From: Whitmania pigra
Taxonomy: Eukaryota; Annelida; Clitellata; Hirudinida; Haemopidae
Assembly: GCA_021613335.1 (NCBI GenBank)
Contig: JAJTWR010000001.1
Location: forward strand, 817,035 to 881,034
Direction of reading: 5' to 3'
Length of the DNA stretch: 64,000 nt
A model generated the notes under the pieces. It worked only from the letters and a program-made list of their open reading frames with translations. It did not search any database and was not told the origin of the DNA. A program made the translations under genes and the position numbers. Shown piece after piece: positions 48,210-62,084 of the stretch. How positions within the stretch are numbered: the first letter of the stretch is position 1; every line of letters begins with the position of its first letter.

Positions 48210-49930
48210 ATTTAACGTTATTTCACTTTCGATATGCAGGCAGTATTCCGAATAAGTAATCAACATGTAAGGAGGCCTATGATTGGCATAGAAATTTAAT
48301 TTTTGTTCCCTTGGTGTATCAGTGATTTAAGCAAAAATAAAACTAACTAGTTTCTTAAATCTATTTTCAATTGCATCACGAATTTCCCTCAACTAATGCT
48401 ACTTATTTTATTTATATTAATTGTACTATTTCAAAATTATTTATAATTATAATACCATGTCGAGTCGAGTTACTTAGTCAAATAAAATTTGTTAATGTTA
48501 ATTATGTCTTCACAAAAATGAGTTGGATTGATTACGTTGCTAAGTAAAATCCCGTTTAATAAAGGTTCAACATTTCTCCTACACCTGTGCTGTTTCTCTT
48601 CCTATTATGTCGAGTATTGGATGAAATATTTTACAATTTGAGGGCCGATTGTTAATATTTAATCTTATTACGATTACTTAAATTGAAACATTTATCGAAC
48701 CTAAAATAAGATTTTTTTAGAGTATTAATTGATGTACTTAATTTTACATTAGCATAACCACCATAATAATTTGAGAGAATTTAAAAAAAAACTGATTATT
48801 GGCTTTTGAAATCTCTTTGAGGACAAGATTCGATACAGTGACAAATTGTAGTGATGATACTGCAATTAGAATTTTTGCTTTTACACTTTATGTTACGAAT
48901 GAGATTATTGCAATTAAAATTATTATTATTTTAATGATAATGTATATGTAATATCAATGATATTGTTGCTCACGACAATTTGTTATTTGAGAGTTTAACT
49001 TGTAATTTGGGGAATGAACAAGTTTGACATGAACAACATTATTATTATTCGGTAAGTGTTTCTGAGCTTTCAAGACATCCAATTTTATTGAAGGCAATGA
49101 TGATTTATAATTTAATAATTAAAAATTATATAAAATCATGCAATAAACAATATGCCTTAATTTTTCCGCTTGTACATGTTTTCCATGTCTATGTAAACAT
49201 AAATAATTACGTAAAGAATAAATTTTAACTGCAGCAGAACCTAATCATGTTTCTTTATTTTCAAATATTTAAAAACTTATTAATGCAAGGCTTTCAGTTG
49301 GCAATATTTTGAGGACAGAAACGTCATCTATTAGGCAGAATTCTGAATAAGCAAGCAACAGTAGGTAAGGAAGCTTATTGACTTGGACAAAATGTGTAAT
49401 TTTTTTGGGTGATGATGATGATGATGATGATGATGATCCCAGAATCCTACAACATGAAAGAAAGTTGTTGCTGGACTAATGGATGCTTTCCATATACGTA
49501 CGAGGAAAATCATGAAGATGAAGATGACGACGACGTTGACGATTATGATTATGTAGATTATACAAGAGAACCTATGGTGAATGTCTTGAAATTGTTAGAT
49601 ATATCAATTAAACCATTCATCGAATCTGAGAAAAACTTTAAAAAATTCAGGAAAACGTTTCCCGATGATTTGTTTGTCACAACCAATAATCTGTAAAATG
49701 ATGATGACGATTATAATTATGATTATAAAGATTATAACAACAAAATATATGGTGAATGAAGGTAATTATAAGAAAGACATCAACTAAACCTTACAACAAA
49801 ACTGAGAATTAGTTTAAAAGATTTCAGAAAATAAATTTTCCGAGATTTTTGTGTCTCACAACCAATTCACAAAAATGTCAGTTTGGAAATTCCAGGAAAT
49901 TCGATTCAACTTCAATTTTCAACATTCAAA
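48210..49930. other. 3' flanks between convergent J and K
   Basis: AT-rich. Carries the dispersed ~40-bp motif (48232-48275, 49328-49370), a (GAT)n patch at 49409-49437 and the family 3'-flank block. An open frame at 49457-49696 (KESCCWTNGCFPYTYEEN, acidic run) is not preserved in other copies of the block. Confidence 0.5.
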
Positions 49931-49934
49931 ATCT

Positions 49935-51308
49935 TTAAAAGACCTGAACTTCACACAGATTCATGTATCCACCGGACCACTTGACTGGAGTTTGTTGGAC
50001 AATGACGTATCTCACTGGTCGTGCTCCTTTGGTGGAACAATTGACTTCAATCCAGGAACTAGAACTTGGTATTTTAGGGTAGATTCCACACAAAGGATAG
50101 GTGTTCTTACTGGTCTCTTTACTAGCCAAGAATCATTGGTGAGACCAATGATCAGGTTGAGGTATCTCACAAATTCATCAGCTTAAAATGTGAATTTTTG
50201 TCTTTTGAAAATAAATTCTATATCTTTTATATATACATTATTTTGTAATTTTTTCACTAATGATAATTAGCAAGTTATTTTTCAATTAAAATGTTTACCA
50301 AACTTTTGGAAATATTAATTTGCGTTTATATTTCGATTGCATGAACTGTGAATGTTCTAATTCATCATAAAAATTCCTTTATACCTTAAACACAAATACA
50401 TTAACAGCCCATGAGATATCTTTACAACGCATTTGAATTTCTATAAATGTTTTAACATTAACAAATTATCTCAGTTATGCAATGTAATTTAATCAAATGA
50501 ATAATTAACTTTAAAACCTACGAGTTGTTTCAAACGTCAAAACGCGGACGCGACTGACGCCAACAGTTTGCCTCAAATCCACCATGAACCAGTTCTCTCC
50601 TCCGTTAGGATCCTTAGTTTGAGCACATTTCCAAAAAGCAGTTTCATGCAAATCATCCACTGCCCGCCATGACGAGTACCTGCCCATAGGAGTTTCCGCT
50701 GTTGAACTCTGACATGTTTCTCTTTTTAAGGCAAAATTTCCATTTGCTAAAATTCGAAATTAATAATTTAATTAATTAAGTAAAAATATTTTTTCAAGTA
50801 AATGCGTATTTTATTAATCTGTTTTTTTTTAATAATTAAATAAATCACTTCAAAACTGAGTTTACTTGGCAAGATGATCCTTGAAGGCATCTACAAAGAA
50901 GACATTAATGTAACAATGTAACTCTTTTCAATTTGTATTATTTATTTATTTTCGAAAGAACCTTTCAAACGTACCAATTTGTCAAAATCTGAAAATCAAA
51001 CTAAAACTCACATAGTAGTTGTAACATTTAGGATAGGACATGATCTTGAAGGGAAGGAAGTGAAACAACTGGCATGTTTTATTATTTTCAAAGTAGTTGA
51101 AGCTCGCGCAGTTCGTCTGAATTTTACAAATCACTGCACACCAGATTTTGGTTTTTGCTCCTGTTTCAACTGAAGATGGAAGGTCCAAAGCACATCCTGG
51201 TTTTCCGTAACAATCGAGTGTCATCTGAAATGTGCTTCTGATATTACATTCTGAAATATTCATTAAGTTGTAACTGAGTAAAGCTATCAATAATGTGCTG
51301 AAAATCAT
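49935..51308 (-). pseudogene. K: PAN-like + F-type-lectin-like gene with exon 4 frameshift
   Basis: Minus-strand exons 51012-51308, 50866-50890, 50518-50746 and 49935-50165. Exon 1 (MIFSTLLIALLSYNL, NISECN) and exon 2 are intact. Exon 3 is 229 nt: an in-frame 6-nt loss in the variable loop gives DDLHETAFWKC. Exon 4 has lost one T at about 50105, shifting the frame after WLVKRPV and ending at a TGA some 30 codons on; the rest of the domain (LCGIYPKIPSSSSWIEV) is still readable in the old frame, so the lesion looks recent. A sequencing error at this single base would make it a functional gene. Confidence 0.8.
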
Positions 51309-51854
51309 TTTGTAAATGTAAAAATGTAAAATGGCCTAAAAATATAATTGCGCCTCAATGTTCCCAGACTTTTAAACCTTAGAAGGGGTATATAGAAAAT
51401 ATCTAAAAAGATAACGTCTAAAAGAACGAAGCAAACAATGCAACAACTTTTATTTTTGAATGACGATCACGCCAGCTTCTGTAGTTTCTATTCATGTCCG
51501 CAAAACTTAGGCGATATTGATTGGAATAAATTTTTTTCTCGGTGACAACATTTTTAACATGGTTAATTAAAATTACTTGATATTAATTTCGTTTAATCAA
51601 GATATCCGTCCGGATTGTAATGCCAAATTTTCTAGTTTTTTAGGTTCTCCAGCGGATGATGTTGATGCAAAAAAAACTATTTTTGTAACTTATGGGTTCC
51701 TCGGCTGGTCCTGGCTATTCCGACATTTCATCTTGAAGTTGTAAAAATATTAAATTATGACACAAAATATAATATAATGAAAATATTGTAAAATATAACA
51801 TATGTCTGCAATATTTACTTGTATATGTCCTTATTAATAATTAGCAGACCTCTC

Positions 51855-51975
51855 AGCTTTCTAGTTTAGTTTCTCATGAAGCGGTTGGGGTCATTGGGAT
51901 TTGTTCCCCAGCTACGCGCAGTGTTGTCCTGGAGGAATCCAGCCTTGATGTATTATTATTAAAAACAACAACGCA
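51855..51975. repeat. Dispersed repeat, copy 2 (first copy 18075-18175)
   Basis: Near-identical to the earlier copy, including GAAGCGGTTGGGGTCATTGG. It is inserted in 5' flank sequence of gene K. Confidence 0.5.
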
Positions 51976-52266
51976 AGATTTCTTAACAAAAACACGAAAA
52001 CCGTTTAGATAAAAATTTATCTAAAAAAAACAGGTTTATTTTTAAGGAAAATTTGGCATTATATTAATTTGCGTTTATATTTCGATAGCATCGATTGTGA
52101 ATGTTCTAATTCATAGTAGAAATTACTTTATACTTTAAACACAAATACATTCACAGCCCATAAAATAACTTTATGACGCATTTGAATTTCTATAAACAAA
52201 TTAACAGTTAGACCAATTTGATCTGAATAATCTTAGTTAATCAAATGAAAAATCACATCTAAAAAC

Positions 52267-52541
52267 CTAATAAAAGCCATAAACGTCAAAACGCGGACGC
52301 TACTGACGCCAACAGTTTGCCTCAAATCCACCATGAACCAGTTCTCTCCTCCGTCAGGATTCTTAGTTTGAGAACATTGTGCCATCCAAACATCGGTTCC
52401 AAACAAATCATCCACTGCCAGGATAGGACATCAATGTAACATCCTGGTTTGCCGTAGCGAAAATGTTCTTCTGATATTACATTCTGAAATATTCATTAGG
52501 TTGCAACCGAGTAAAGTTATTAATAATCTGTTAAAAATCAT
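52267..52541 (-). pseudogene. L: deletion pseudogene joining exon 1 and exon 3
   Basis: The minus strand starts MIFNRLLITLLGCNLMNISE and loses most of exon 1, all of exon 2 and the start of exon 3; from 52421 down it continues as exon 3 (LAVDDLFGTDVWMAQC, SQTKNPDGGENWFMVDL). A stop follows in the joined region, and no exon 4 is adjacent. Its promoter segment (about 52600-52630) is inverted. Confidence 0.85.
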
Positions 52542-55110
52542 TTTATAAATGTAAAATAACTTGAAAAAAATTATAAAATATAAAAATATTGCGCTTTAAT
52601 GTTCTAAGATATAAAAGTCTGAGAACATTAGAAGGGGTGTATGGAAAGTTTTTAAAAAGATAACTTCAATTTGAAGGCGAACGAAGCAAACAATGGATTT
52701 GCAACAACTTTTATTTTTGAATAACAGTCACGCCAGCTTCAAAAGTTTCTATTCATGTCCGAATGTGGAAGCATAATGCTCAAAACTTAGGCGGTATTGA
52801 TTGGAATCAATTTTCTCGCGGAGACAACATTTTTAACATCAGTAATTAAAATTAATTTCTTTTTTATCTTTATATATAAAATATATTTTGTGTGGTTCAG
52901 TATTTTTGGAAGTTTAGCTTTACTAATCTTTACTAATTACTTTATTTAATCGCTCAGTTGTTCTTTCGCTCATCGCTTAGAACGCACCTAAAACACAGAA
53001 ATCTTTCATGAAACATTCTTTCATCAATCCAGTGCTCAGCTCTTTCAACTCGCCTCAGTCCCGCAATTGCCATTTCTATGACGATCAATAAATCTCAGGA
53101 TCAAAAAATATCTACCTCAACCGGTTTTCAGCCATGTAGGTCTGTCCAGAGTACTATTATTTGACTTTATTACTTTTGTCACCAAAAATCAAGAAAATAA
53201 AAATTGTAAACGTAAACGTGAAAACTTAAACCACATTACCTTTTGTTAATATTTTAATCATTTAATCAGTTATAATCGCAAATGGTCTGCGCGGTTGCTG
53301 CTAGTCTTATTTATTATAGCAAGTCAAAAACAAAGCGAGAACATTTTATTGATTACACGAATTTTGTTTTCAAATTATTTAAATTCAAAAATAGCAAATT
53401 TAAAATGTCATATAGATGGCAAGATGGGTAAGACGGCATCAGTCTCATTAGAGCTATTACAGCTTGTGTACTCTTTGATACTGCCAGAAACGATGAAATC
53501 TCACCATAGGAGAATTCCTAAATGTAATGATTAGCCACCATGCAACCATACCGTTAACATTCCTGCTATTTTATAAGTGTGTTAAATTTTCTATAAGAGG
53601 TGTTTGTTGTTTTTAGATCGAATACTAAATGCTAGAATTTTATCGAATTTAATTGGTATGCATTTGGCTTAACTTATTTAATACAACTTGAATGTGATAT
53701 AGCATAATAAAGTTATTTTAAATATAATTACAACATAATTTGGAACATAACTTTAGTTACATGGGAATTGTCAGTTTTATGCCAAAGAAAATAAATTTAA
53801 TGCAACTACACAATTGTTTCAAAATATTGAAAAAAAGTTGTTTGTTTTTTTTTTACTTAAATCTATGCTCTCCCTGGGGAGCAAAAAATTAAAAATTAAA
53901 ACTTTTACTGAAAAAAACCCATTGCTTATTCATTCATCTTACTTTAGAAATTTAACTAATTGTAAAATATTATAATAACATTAAACGTCAGGGCTACTGA
54001 AAGAATTTGGCAGGGTTGACTTGCCCTATATTTTTTGGAGGGACCTAGTGCCGCTAAATATTGGTTCGAAATAACTTTTGGCAGCCCTGCCAATAATTAG
54101 TAACAACCAAAATCTGAATGCCACCACAAAAACACCTCGCATTATCTCCGTATTTTGATATGTTGTTTAGTTCAAATTTCAAATTTTATTATTGTTGTAC
54201 CATCACCAATTCCCAGTCATTTACCAAATACGGAAATTAGAACTAAAAACTGGGTCCATAAATTCAACGACGAGAACATTTGCTACTTGTTGCTTACTTC
54301 TTCGGAATGCTGCCTGTAAACCGAGGGTAAAAATTCTCCTGTCGATTCCTACAAACAATGATGATTATCATGTTGTTGCTGCTGATGTTGTACTAATTTC
54401 CGTATTTGGTGAAGGAGGGTCATTGGTTTAAATAAAAATAAAACAAGCAGGTTTCTTAAACATGTTACGAAGCACTTTTTTCAATTTAAGTTGCATGAGG
54501 TATATTTCACTGTTATGAGACGGACTATTTCCAAAGTTTTAATAATTATAATTTAATTAAATTAAAATAACTTATTAATACTTATTTATTGATTTGCTTA
54601 ATAAAATAGTTTTTCTTTTGCTCCTCTAGCAAATAATTCTAAAAATTATAAAAAAAACATATTTAAAAACACTTATTAATATTACCATTAAGAAATCTAA
54701 TAGCTCGCTTATTTTGTAAAGTCATTCGATAAGCTATGTTAAATTCTAACTCCAAATCAAACTCTTTCTTGCAAACAAAGCGACAGGAACTCAGGGAATG
54801 ATCAAAAGGAACAATTGGAGGAAAACTTTGCAGAAACATTCGATTTAACTTTTGAGCATTGTGCTTCCACATTCATAATGTCGCCATGCATAGAAACCAT
54901 TGAAGTTGACATGATCGATATTCAAAATGATGCAAGTTGATGAAGTTGTTGCAAATGCATTGTTTGCTTCGTTCGCCTCCAAATCGACGTTTCCTTTTTT
55001 AAATTTTTCACACACCCCTTCTAAGATATTTGTTATTAAAATCTGAAAATATTGATGATTAATTTTGATTTTCAGACCATCTGACACTTTTAGATTTATT
55101 AATTTTTAGA
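52542..55110. other. Divergent flanks between L and M/N
   Basis: 52600-53430 is the inverted 5' module of the family. 53440-54190 is not recognised. 54190-54420 copies 39125-39350 and 54480-54870 is the inverted copy of 38800-39120, so an inversion breakpoint lies between them. No gene supported. Confidence 0.5.
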
Positions 55111-55117
55111 TTTAAAA

Positions 55118-55214
55118 ATGGTTTTCAGATTATTAACAGCTTTACTCATTTACAACCTCGTGAATATTTCAGAATCCAATGTCAGAAGCACCATTTCAAA
55201 TGACATTTGATTGT
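55118..55214 (+). pseudogene. M: exon 1 5' scrap
   Basis: MVFRLLTALLIYNLVNISES then VRST followed by a one-base insertion (frameshift); family similarity ends at 55214, joined directly to the 5' flank of gene N. Confidence 0.8.
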
Positions 55215-55353
55215 CTATGGACGTCCATAGAAACCATTGAAGCTGGCATAATCGTCATTCAAAAATAAAAGTTGTTGCAAATCCATTGTTTGCTACATTC
55301 GTCTCCAAATCGACGTTATCTTTTTAAACACTTTCTATACACCCTTTCTAAGA

Positions 55354-55361
55354 TATAAAAG
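55354..55361 (+). promoter_or_regulatory. TATA box of gene N
   Basis: TATAAAAG then TCTGAGAACATTGAGGCGC, 60-67 nt before the ATG. Confidence 0.65.
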
Positions 55362-55420
55362 TCTGAGAACATTGAGGCGCAATTATATTTTTAGGCCATT
55401 TTACACTTTTATATTTAAAA

Positions 55421-56809
55421 ATGGTTTTCAGATTATTAACAGCTTTACTCATTTACAATCTCATAAATATTTCAGAATCATATGTCAGAAGCACATTTCA
55501 AATGACACTCGATTGTTACGGCAAAACAGGATGTGCTTTGGACCTTCCATCTTCAGTTGAAACAGGAGTAAAAACCAAAAGCTGGTGTGCAATGATTTGC
55601 AAGATTCAGATGAACTGCACGAGCTTCAGCTACTTTGAAAATAATAAAACATGTCAGTTGTTTCGCTTCCTTCCCTTCAAGATCATGTCCTATCCTAAAT
55701 GTTACAACTACTATGTGAGTTTCAGTTTGATTTTCAGATTTTGATAAATTGGTACTTTTGGACGGTTCTTATGAAAATAAATAAATGAAATAAAATGAAA
55801 ATAAGTTACATTGTTATATTGATGCCTTCTTTGTAGATGCCTTCAAGGATCGTCTTGCCAAGTAAACTTAGTTTTTCTGTAAATTATTTACGTATTAAAA
55901 AGTAAAAGAGAATTATAAAATACGCATTTACTTTAAAGAATATTTTTAAAATATGAAATGAATTATTAATTTCGAATTTCAGCAAACGGAAATCTTGCCT
56001 CAAAAAGACAAACATGTCAGAGTTCAACAAATGCGGTTCCTAATGGCAAACTCTCGTCATGGCTGGCAGTGGATGATTTTCATGGAGCTTCTGTTTGGAT
56101 GGCACATTGTGCTCAAACTAAGGATCCTGACGGAGGAGAAAACTGGTTCATGGTGGATTTGAGGCAAACTGTTGGCGTCAGATTCGTTCGAGTTTTCACG
56201 TTTTCCTCAACCTGTAAGTTTTTAGATGTGATTCTTCATTTGATTAACTAAGATTATATAGATCAAATTGGTACAACTGTTAATGTTAAAACAATTATAG
56301 AAATTCAAATGCGTCATAAAGTTATTTTATGGGCTGTGAATGTATTTGTGTTTAAAGTGTAAAGTAATTTCTACGATGAATTAGAACACTAACAGTTCAT
56401 GTCATTGAAATATAAACGCAAATTAATATAAAGCCAAATTTTCGTTAAAAATTTTAATTGAGAAAATAACTTGCTAGTTATAATTAGTGAAGAAATGACA
56501 AAAATGTAATTAGAGAATTTAGCATTTATTTTCAAAATACAAAATATCAAATTTTAAGCTAAAGAATTTGAAAGATACCTCAACCTGATCATTGGTCTCA
56601 CCAATGATTCTTGGCTCGTAAAGAGACCAGTAAGAAACACCTATCGTTTGTGTGGAATCTACCCTAAAACACCGAGTTATAGTTCCTACTTTGACGTCAT
56701 TTGTTCTACCAACGGAGCACAACCAGTGAGATACGTCATTGTCCAACAAACTCCAGTCAACATGTCCACTGGTGGACGCTTGAGCCTGTGTGAAGTTCAA
56801 GTCTTTTAA
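55421..56809 (+). CDS. Gene N: secreted PAN-like + F-type-lectin-like protein
   Basis: Exons 55421-55714, 55837-55861, 55983-56217 and 56575-56809 splice to 789 nt, 262 residues. An ATG at 55372 opens a different frame and is ignored. Signal peptide MVFRLLTALLIYNLI; NISESY lacks the extra Cys. The loop is DDFHGASVWMAHC followed by AQTKDPDGGE, so QC is HC here. Exon 3 ends SSTC with codon AA/A (Lys). Exon 4 diverges at NTYRLCGIYPKTPSYSSYF and DVICSTNGAQ and ends GGRLSLCEVQVF. Intact with good TATA. Confidence 0.88.
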
Positions 56810-57419
56810 AGAATTTGAAATATAAAAATTGGAGTTGAAATGAATTTCTTGAAATTTCCAAACTGACATTTTATGACTCGATTGTGAGACACAAAATCTC
56901 GGCAACTTTATTTCCTGAAATCTTTTAAAATAATTCTCAGTTTTATTGTAAAGTTTAGTTGATGTTTTCTTACAATTATCTTTATTCACAATATATTCTG
57001 TTGTTATAATCTTTATAATCATAATCATAATCGTCATAATCATTTTGCAGATTACTGATTCATCCATATTTAGTACTTCATGTATGGATAACATGTCATT
57101 TTGCGTCAGTTCAGCAACAACTTTTATTCGGATGTTATGATTTTGTGATTTGGATTTCTTTGTTTTTTACTTTCGCAGTGGCTCTCAAAAATTAAGTAAA
57201 CTTTAGTAATGCCAAATCATTTCCAATTTGTTTAATAAAGCAGTTAATCAAAAATAATAAAAACTTATTAAACTATTGCATTGATATTTAATTACTACAA
57301 ACTTGTTTAAAACATTAGCGAAAAGCTTATTCTAAGTTAAACAGCATTTTATGATTTTAAAACAAAATATGTAACCATGTACCTCTGATGATGAGACAAT
57401 TTTTGGCCCAAAAATATTG

Positions 57420-57651
<232 letters not shown>

Positions 57652-57844
57652 GTTCGAATTGCGTTGTATAACAAAGATGAGTTGGATTGATTGCATTGCT
57701 AAGTATATTCCGTTTAATAAAGGTTCAACATTTCTCCTATCTATGATGTTTCTCTTCCTAATATTTTGGAAGTTGCATGAAATATTTTACAATTTGAAGG
57801 CTGATTGTCGATATTTCATTTTATTAAGATTACTTAAAATGAAA

Positions 57845-58185
57845 AATTTACATTTACATTTACATTTATTTATCCAATATTTTACGTGCTCGATGTAATC
57901 CCGAAGGGATGTAAAGGCACGGCGAACAAAATCTCATAAATATGCAGTCTGTATGAAATAAAATAAAATAAGATAAGAATAGAATAAAAGTGAGTGAAGA
58001 AAATGGAGTAAAATAAAATAATAGAGACAGGGACAAAAAACAAACTATAGATTAAAGAATTATTGATATGAGGTCACAAATAGATGGGTTTTCAGTCCGG
58101 ATTTGAAGGCTTCTGATGATTGAGCCAGACGAATGTTCGGAGGAAGCAGGTTCCAGATCACGGGAGATTTATTGATAATAAAATA
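57845..58185 (-). mobile_element. LINE 3' end fragment
   Basis: The minus strand encodes NLLPPNIRLAQSSEAFKSGL then KTHLFVTSYQ and a stop, the C-terminus of L2/CR1-like LINEs, followed by a 3' UTR and a tail of TAAATG units (57845-57875). Only the last ~40 codons remain. Confidence 0.7.
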
Positions 58186-58783
58186 ATATTTTTTAAGAAT
58201 ATAAATTGGTGTACTTAATTTTACATTGGCATAACCACCATAACAGTTTGAGGGATCTCATGGCTGGGTCTATGAGACCGCCATACATGTTTCCCAGATT
58301 CGTTTTTAATTGAATGATTTGTGGCTCGCGGGAGCTTTTAATTAATTTTGATTATTTGTTTAAGATATATAATGCCATATTAAAAGTATTCAGTCGAAGA
58401 TAATTTTAGTTTAATGATTAATGTTTTTAGGACAATTGGTTTGGTCCATTGTTAGACATGCGCGTTTACCTATTTTCGCAAATTGCAATTGGTTGCTACA
58501 TTTGGAAAACTAGATAGGATTGGCTGATATTTTAAAAAGGTGTATTAGAATTGCTAATTAGAGCCAAAATTATAAATATGGTCTCTGAAGGATTAGAGGG
58601 ATTAAATGCCAATGACTATAATCAAATAAATAAATAAATAAATATAGATTAGAGGGAGATTAGTTCGATGATTTTGGTGCTTGATTTCTGTCGGGTTTCT
58701 GCGGTTTTTAGTGTTTGATATTAGCTGGTAAATAAAGCTTTAGTTCCAATTCCGAGTTTTGGCGAAGAACTTGGGGTTGGTAG

Positions 58784-60001
58784 TAGACCTCCTAGCCGCC
58801 GCCATTTAGCCAAATCCGCCGAACATTTCAATTACGCCAAAAATCCGCCGAAACTTTTTCGGCTAGCCTAAATCGCCGCCATAAAGTGCGATTCGATCCA
58901 TCCGCCGAATTATTTCACAGCACCAAATAAATTCAAATTTAATTTACAAATTTCTTCGCAGCCTACATTGTCTGTAGTTCCAATGATGAAAATGAAAATA
59001 AAAAAGCTATGTATTGCCTCATCAACAGATGATCCCAAGATTAAAGCAATTAAATCAGCAGTTTTGGCAAAGGTAGACCATAGATTTCCCGAATCGGAAC
59101 AAATCAAGCTTCATCAATTACTAGACCCTCAAACTAAGACTCTCATACCCAGAACAGATGCAACTATTATACTTGAAAATGTCATTAAAGATGCAGTTGA
59201 GAGAAATTTTATTACTGTTCCTGAAACAATGAGACAAACAAGAGAAGCAAATACACATAACAGCGAGCATGAGGGGCCTGAAGAAAAGAAGAGACGACTA
59301 AGATTGCAGCTATTAAACGAATTTTGTCCAGAGATGTCACTCACCAAGGGAATGATTTGAATTCTTTGGTTAGTATAGAAATCTTGTTAATAGTATTTGA
59401 GCAAGAATATGAAAATATTATATATAAAATATATAAACATAATAAAAATGCACTTGCCATAAATTATTATCAAATAATTATTTGTGTGTTAAAATGTAAA
59501 AATTGCTGTTAATATTCTGTATCGCAGGTAGCAGTAGAAGTCGCATGCTACTTGACATCAAAGAGCTGTGATAATGGCGAATAAGTATTGACCTTTTGGA
59601 AGAAAACAGTGGTTTCTTTCCCACTTTTATCACAATTGGTCAAATTGCAATTACCAGCATCAGCAACATCAGTTACAGTGGAATGCATGTTTTCGACTAC
59701 TGGCCTGGTTGCTAACAGCAAGCGATCTAGTTTGTCTGCAGAAAGAATGCACCGTGTGACATTTATTCATGACAATTTTGACATTATAGTGCAATAATTT
59801 TCTATTATTAATTTTACTGAAAAAACCCTTAGTTGATAAACATGTTTCGTTCATTTTTTAAAACTCAGCCACATTTTAGCCGAATTATTCCTATTTTCAG
59901 CCGGAATTTTTAATAATCACGTGAATTCGGCTAAGCCGGATATCAGCCAGATTTTTTGCTCAGCCAGCCATAGTTTAAAATAAATTCGGCTAGGGGGTCT
60001 A
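58784..60001 (+). mobile_element. hAT transposon, internally deleted
   Basis: 1218 bp with TIRs TAGACCTCCTAGCCG and CGGCTAGGGGGTCTA and a perfect 8-bp target duplication GTTGGTAG (58776-58783, 60002-60009). Subterminal zones are full of CCGCC/CGGCT repeats. Plus strand: an N-terminal part at 58968-59360 (VDHRFPESEQIKLHQLLDPQ) and the dimerisation domain at 59588-59797 (LQLPASATSVTVECMFST, GLVANSKRSSLSAERMH). The catalytic core is missing. Confidence 0.9.
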
Positions 60002-60009
60002 GTTGGTAG

Positions 60010-62040
60010 TGGCAGCGATTCTACCTCTTACATTCGTGTGAAGCTATAGGACGTGTCCCGAGTCGTGTAAATATAAATAACAACAAGCAAGTATGGGTAA
60101 TAAAATGTAAATAAACAAATGTAGCCGGTTGTTGATGTTTTGATGATTTTTTGGATATAGGGATAATCTCAAAGCTAACAAAAAATGCTTGAAATTTGAT
60201 AAACTGAACTAGTTAAAGTATTTTGTTTATAAAAACATTTATAATTATGTTTAGTAACTTAACAATTTTAGCTTTTTGTGAAGTTGCAACATTTTAATCT
60301 TTTGAAGCCGATTCCCAGAATATAACTGGAGATTAATAAGACATTACCTTTCTGATGTTTAATGCTTTTGTTTAAAAATGTTTAAAATAAAAGAAAAATT
60401 TCGAAACTGTCAAAATAAAGTTAACTAGAATCTCAAGTATAGTTACGTATTGACTATATGTCAATATCTCTATTGGCGCGAACGGAAACCAAACAACATT
60501 TGAATTTGAAGTTGTTCCTTTTCTTTGGGGGTCGTCCACAAAAGATGTCCGCAAAAATCTTAACTTTAATTTTTAATTTTCCTGACGTTACATGTAGGTT
60601 TACCCGTCTCCCCTCTGTCAATTTCTTAGACTTCCTTCTCTCTCGATCGTGATATACGTTATGGACGGTCCCAAATGTCAATAAAATAACATTGGAATAA
60701 AATCATTAAAAATTATAAAAGTCTAAAATTTAAAAATTATTACGTTTTTATTTAGCAAAAGTAATTGCCCTCCCCTCTCAGAATTAGTACGTTTGAAACG
60801 CCTCGCCACTTGCGTGCGTCTTTTATAGATGACCCCTTGACTTGTACTAAGGTTGACTTATGAATAGACCAAGGTTTAATTTTTCAATGCCTATATTCCA
60901 TGCTGGGAATTGAATCCATATCCTTGTTGTTATTTTTTTTCAGATCGATCATGTTGACTTTATCAAGACAATAAGCGATAGAGAGTAATAGTTTGTTTAA
61001 AAGTGAACGATATTGAAATGAATATATTAGCGTAAAATAGCGTTCAATTCCTTTTAATACTACATTCTAAAGTACAAGTACTACATTTAAATATCACCGA
61101 TGACTTGGAGACAAACATGTCTGAAGTTGAAATTCTAACTACATATATTTAGCAAGATATTAATAAAAATGTGTTTATACAAACATTCATTTTTGTTTAA
61201 GAATCATTTTATATAGTTAAAGGTAATTGCAATCTAACTAATATTATAATCGCAGAAAAAAACTTTTGAACTTCATATTTAGAAAGATACAATAAATGAT
61301 ATGCAGCACATAAAAGTGCCTAAAATCTCGACTTCAACCAATTTTTGAGAGCCCATTCTGTTACACATGTTAGAATATGAAGTTTTCTTTCATATTCTGT
61401 AGTTTGAACTTCCAATTTAAATTAGTTTGAGAGATATTCACCATAAAGTAGTCAAGCGAAAAACATGTACGACTTGAGATTCCAAATCTACTAGTGGGTA
61501 TTATAAATCTCAGTGACATTTTTCATAATCTGGTTTATAATAAAACTAAAAATATTTTTCAAATAACTTTGAATAGAGTCTCATAAAACAATAATTTTAT
61601 TTACAGTTTTTAGTTTAAATTAGCAAAATAACGGGCTTGTTATTGGCTATGTTCTAGCTACAAAGGCCAATTTAAAAAAAAAATTTAAACATTATTTTTC
61701 AAGTAAAAGACTTTAAAAACAAGAAAGTTTTCCCGGTATAGCAAACCTACTTTTTCCAAGATTTCAATGAAATGCGTTTATTCGTTCCGCATAATTAATG
61801 AGGAATCTTGGCCTAAAAATGTGGATAATGTTACTTATTATTATGATGGTTATTATTATATCATAATTATTATTATAATTATATTATTAGATATATATTA
61901 TTATTATATATTACTATATAATATATTAATAATATATTCTATTTATTCATAATTATTATATTCTATAATATTTTTATTTTATATTTCACGTTCACGTTTA
62001 CGTTTACAATTTTTATTGTCTTGATTTTCTGAGACAAAAG
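60010..62040. other. Non-coding AT-rich interval
   Basis: Only a MITE-like patch (60527-60672) and a TATTA-rich patch (61830-61960) are recognised. No gene supported. Confidence 0.5.
60527..60672. mobile_element. MITE-like fragment
   Basis: Ends GGGGGTCGTCCACAAAA and (inverted) GGGACCGTCCATAACG form an imperfect inverted pair, a pattern common at ends of small DNA elements in animals. A related GGGGTCATCTATAAAAG occurs inverted at about 60818-60836. Confidence 0.4.
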
Positions 62041-62084
62041 TAATAAAGTCAAATAATAGTACTCTAGACAGACCTACATAGAGT

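Noticed and set aside
56519..57094. 191-codon minus-strand ORF across gene N exon 4
   Set aside because: It is the antisense frame of exon 4 (WSLLDNDVSHWLC), open in nearly every copy for the same reason; the sense strand has the splice sites and the domain.
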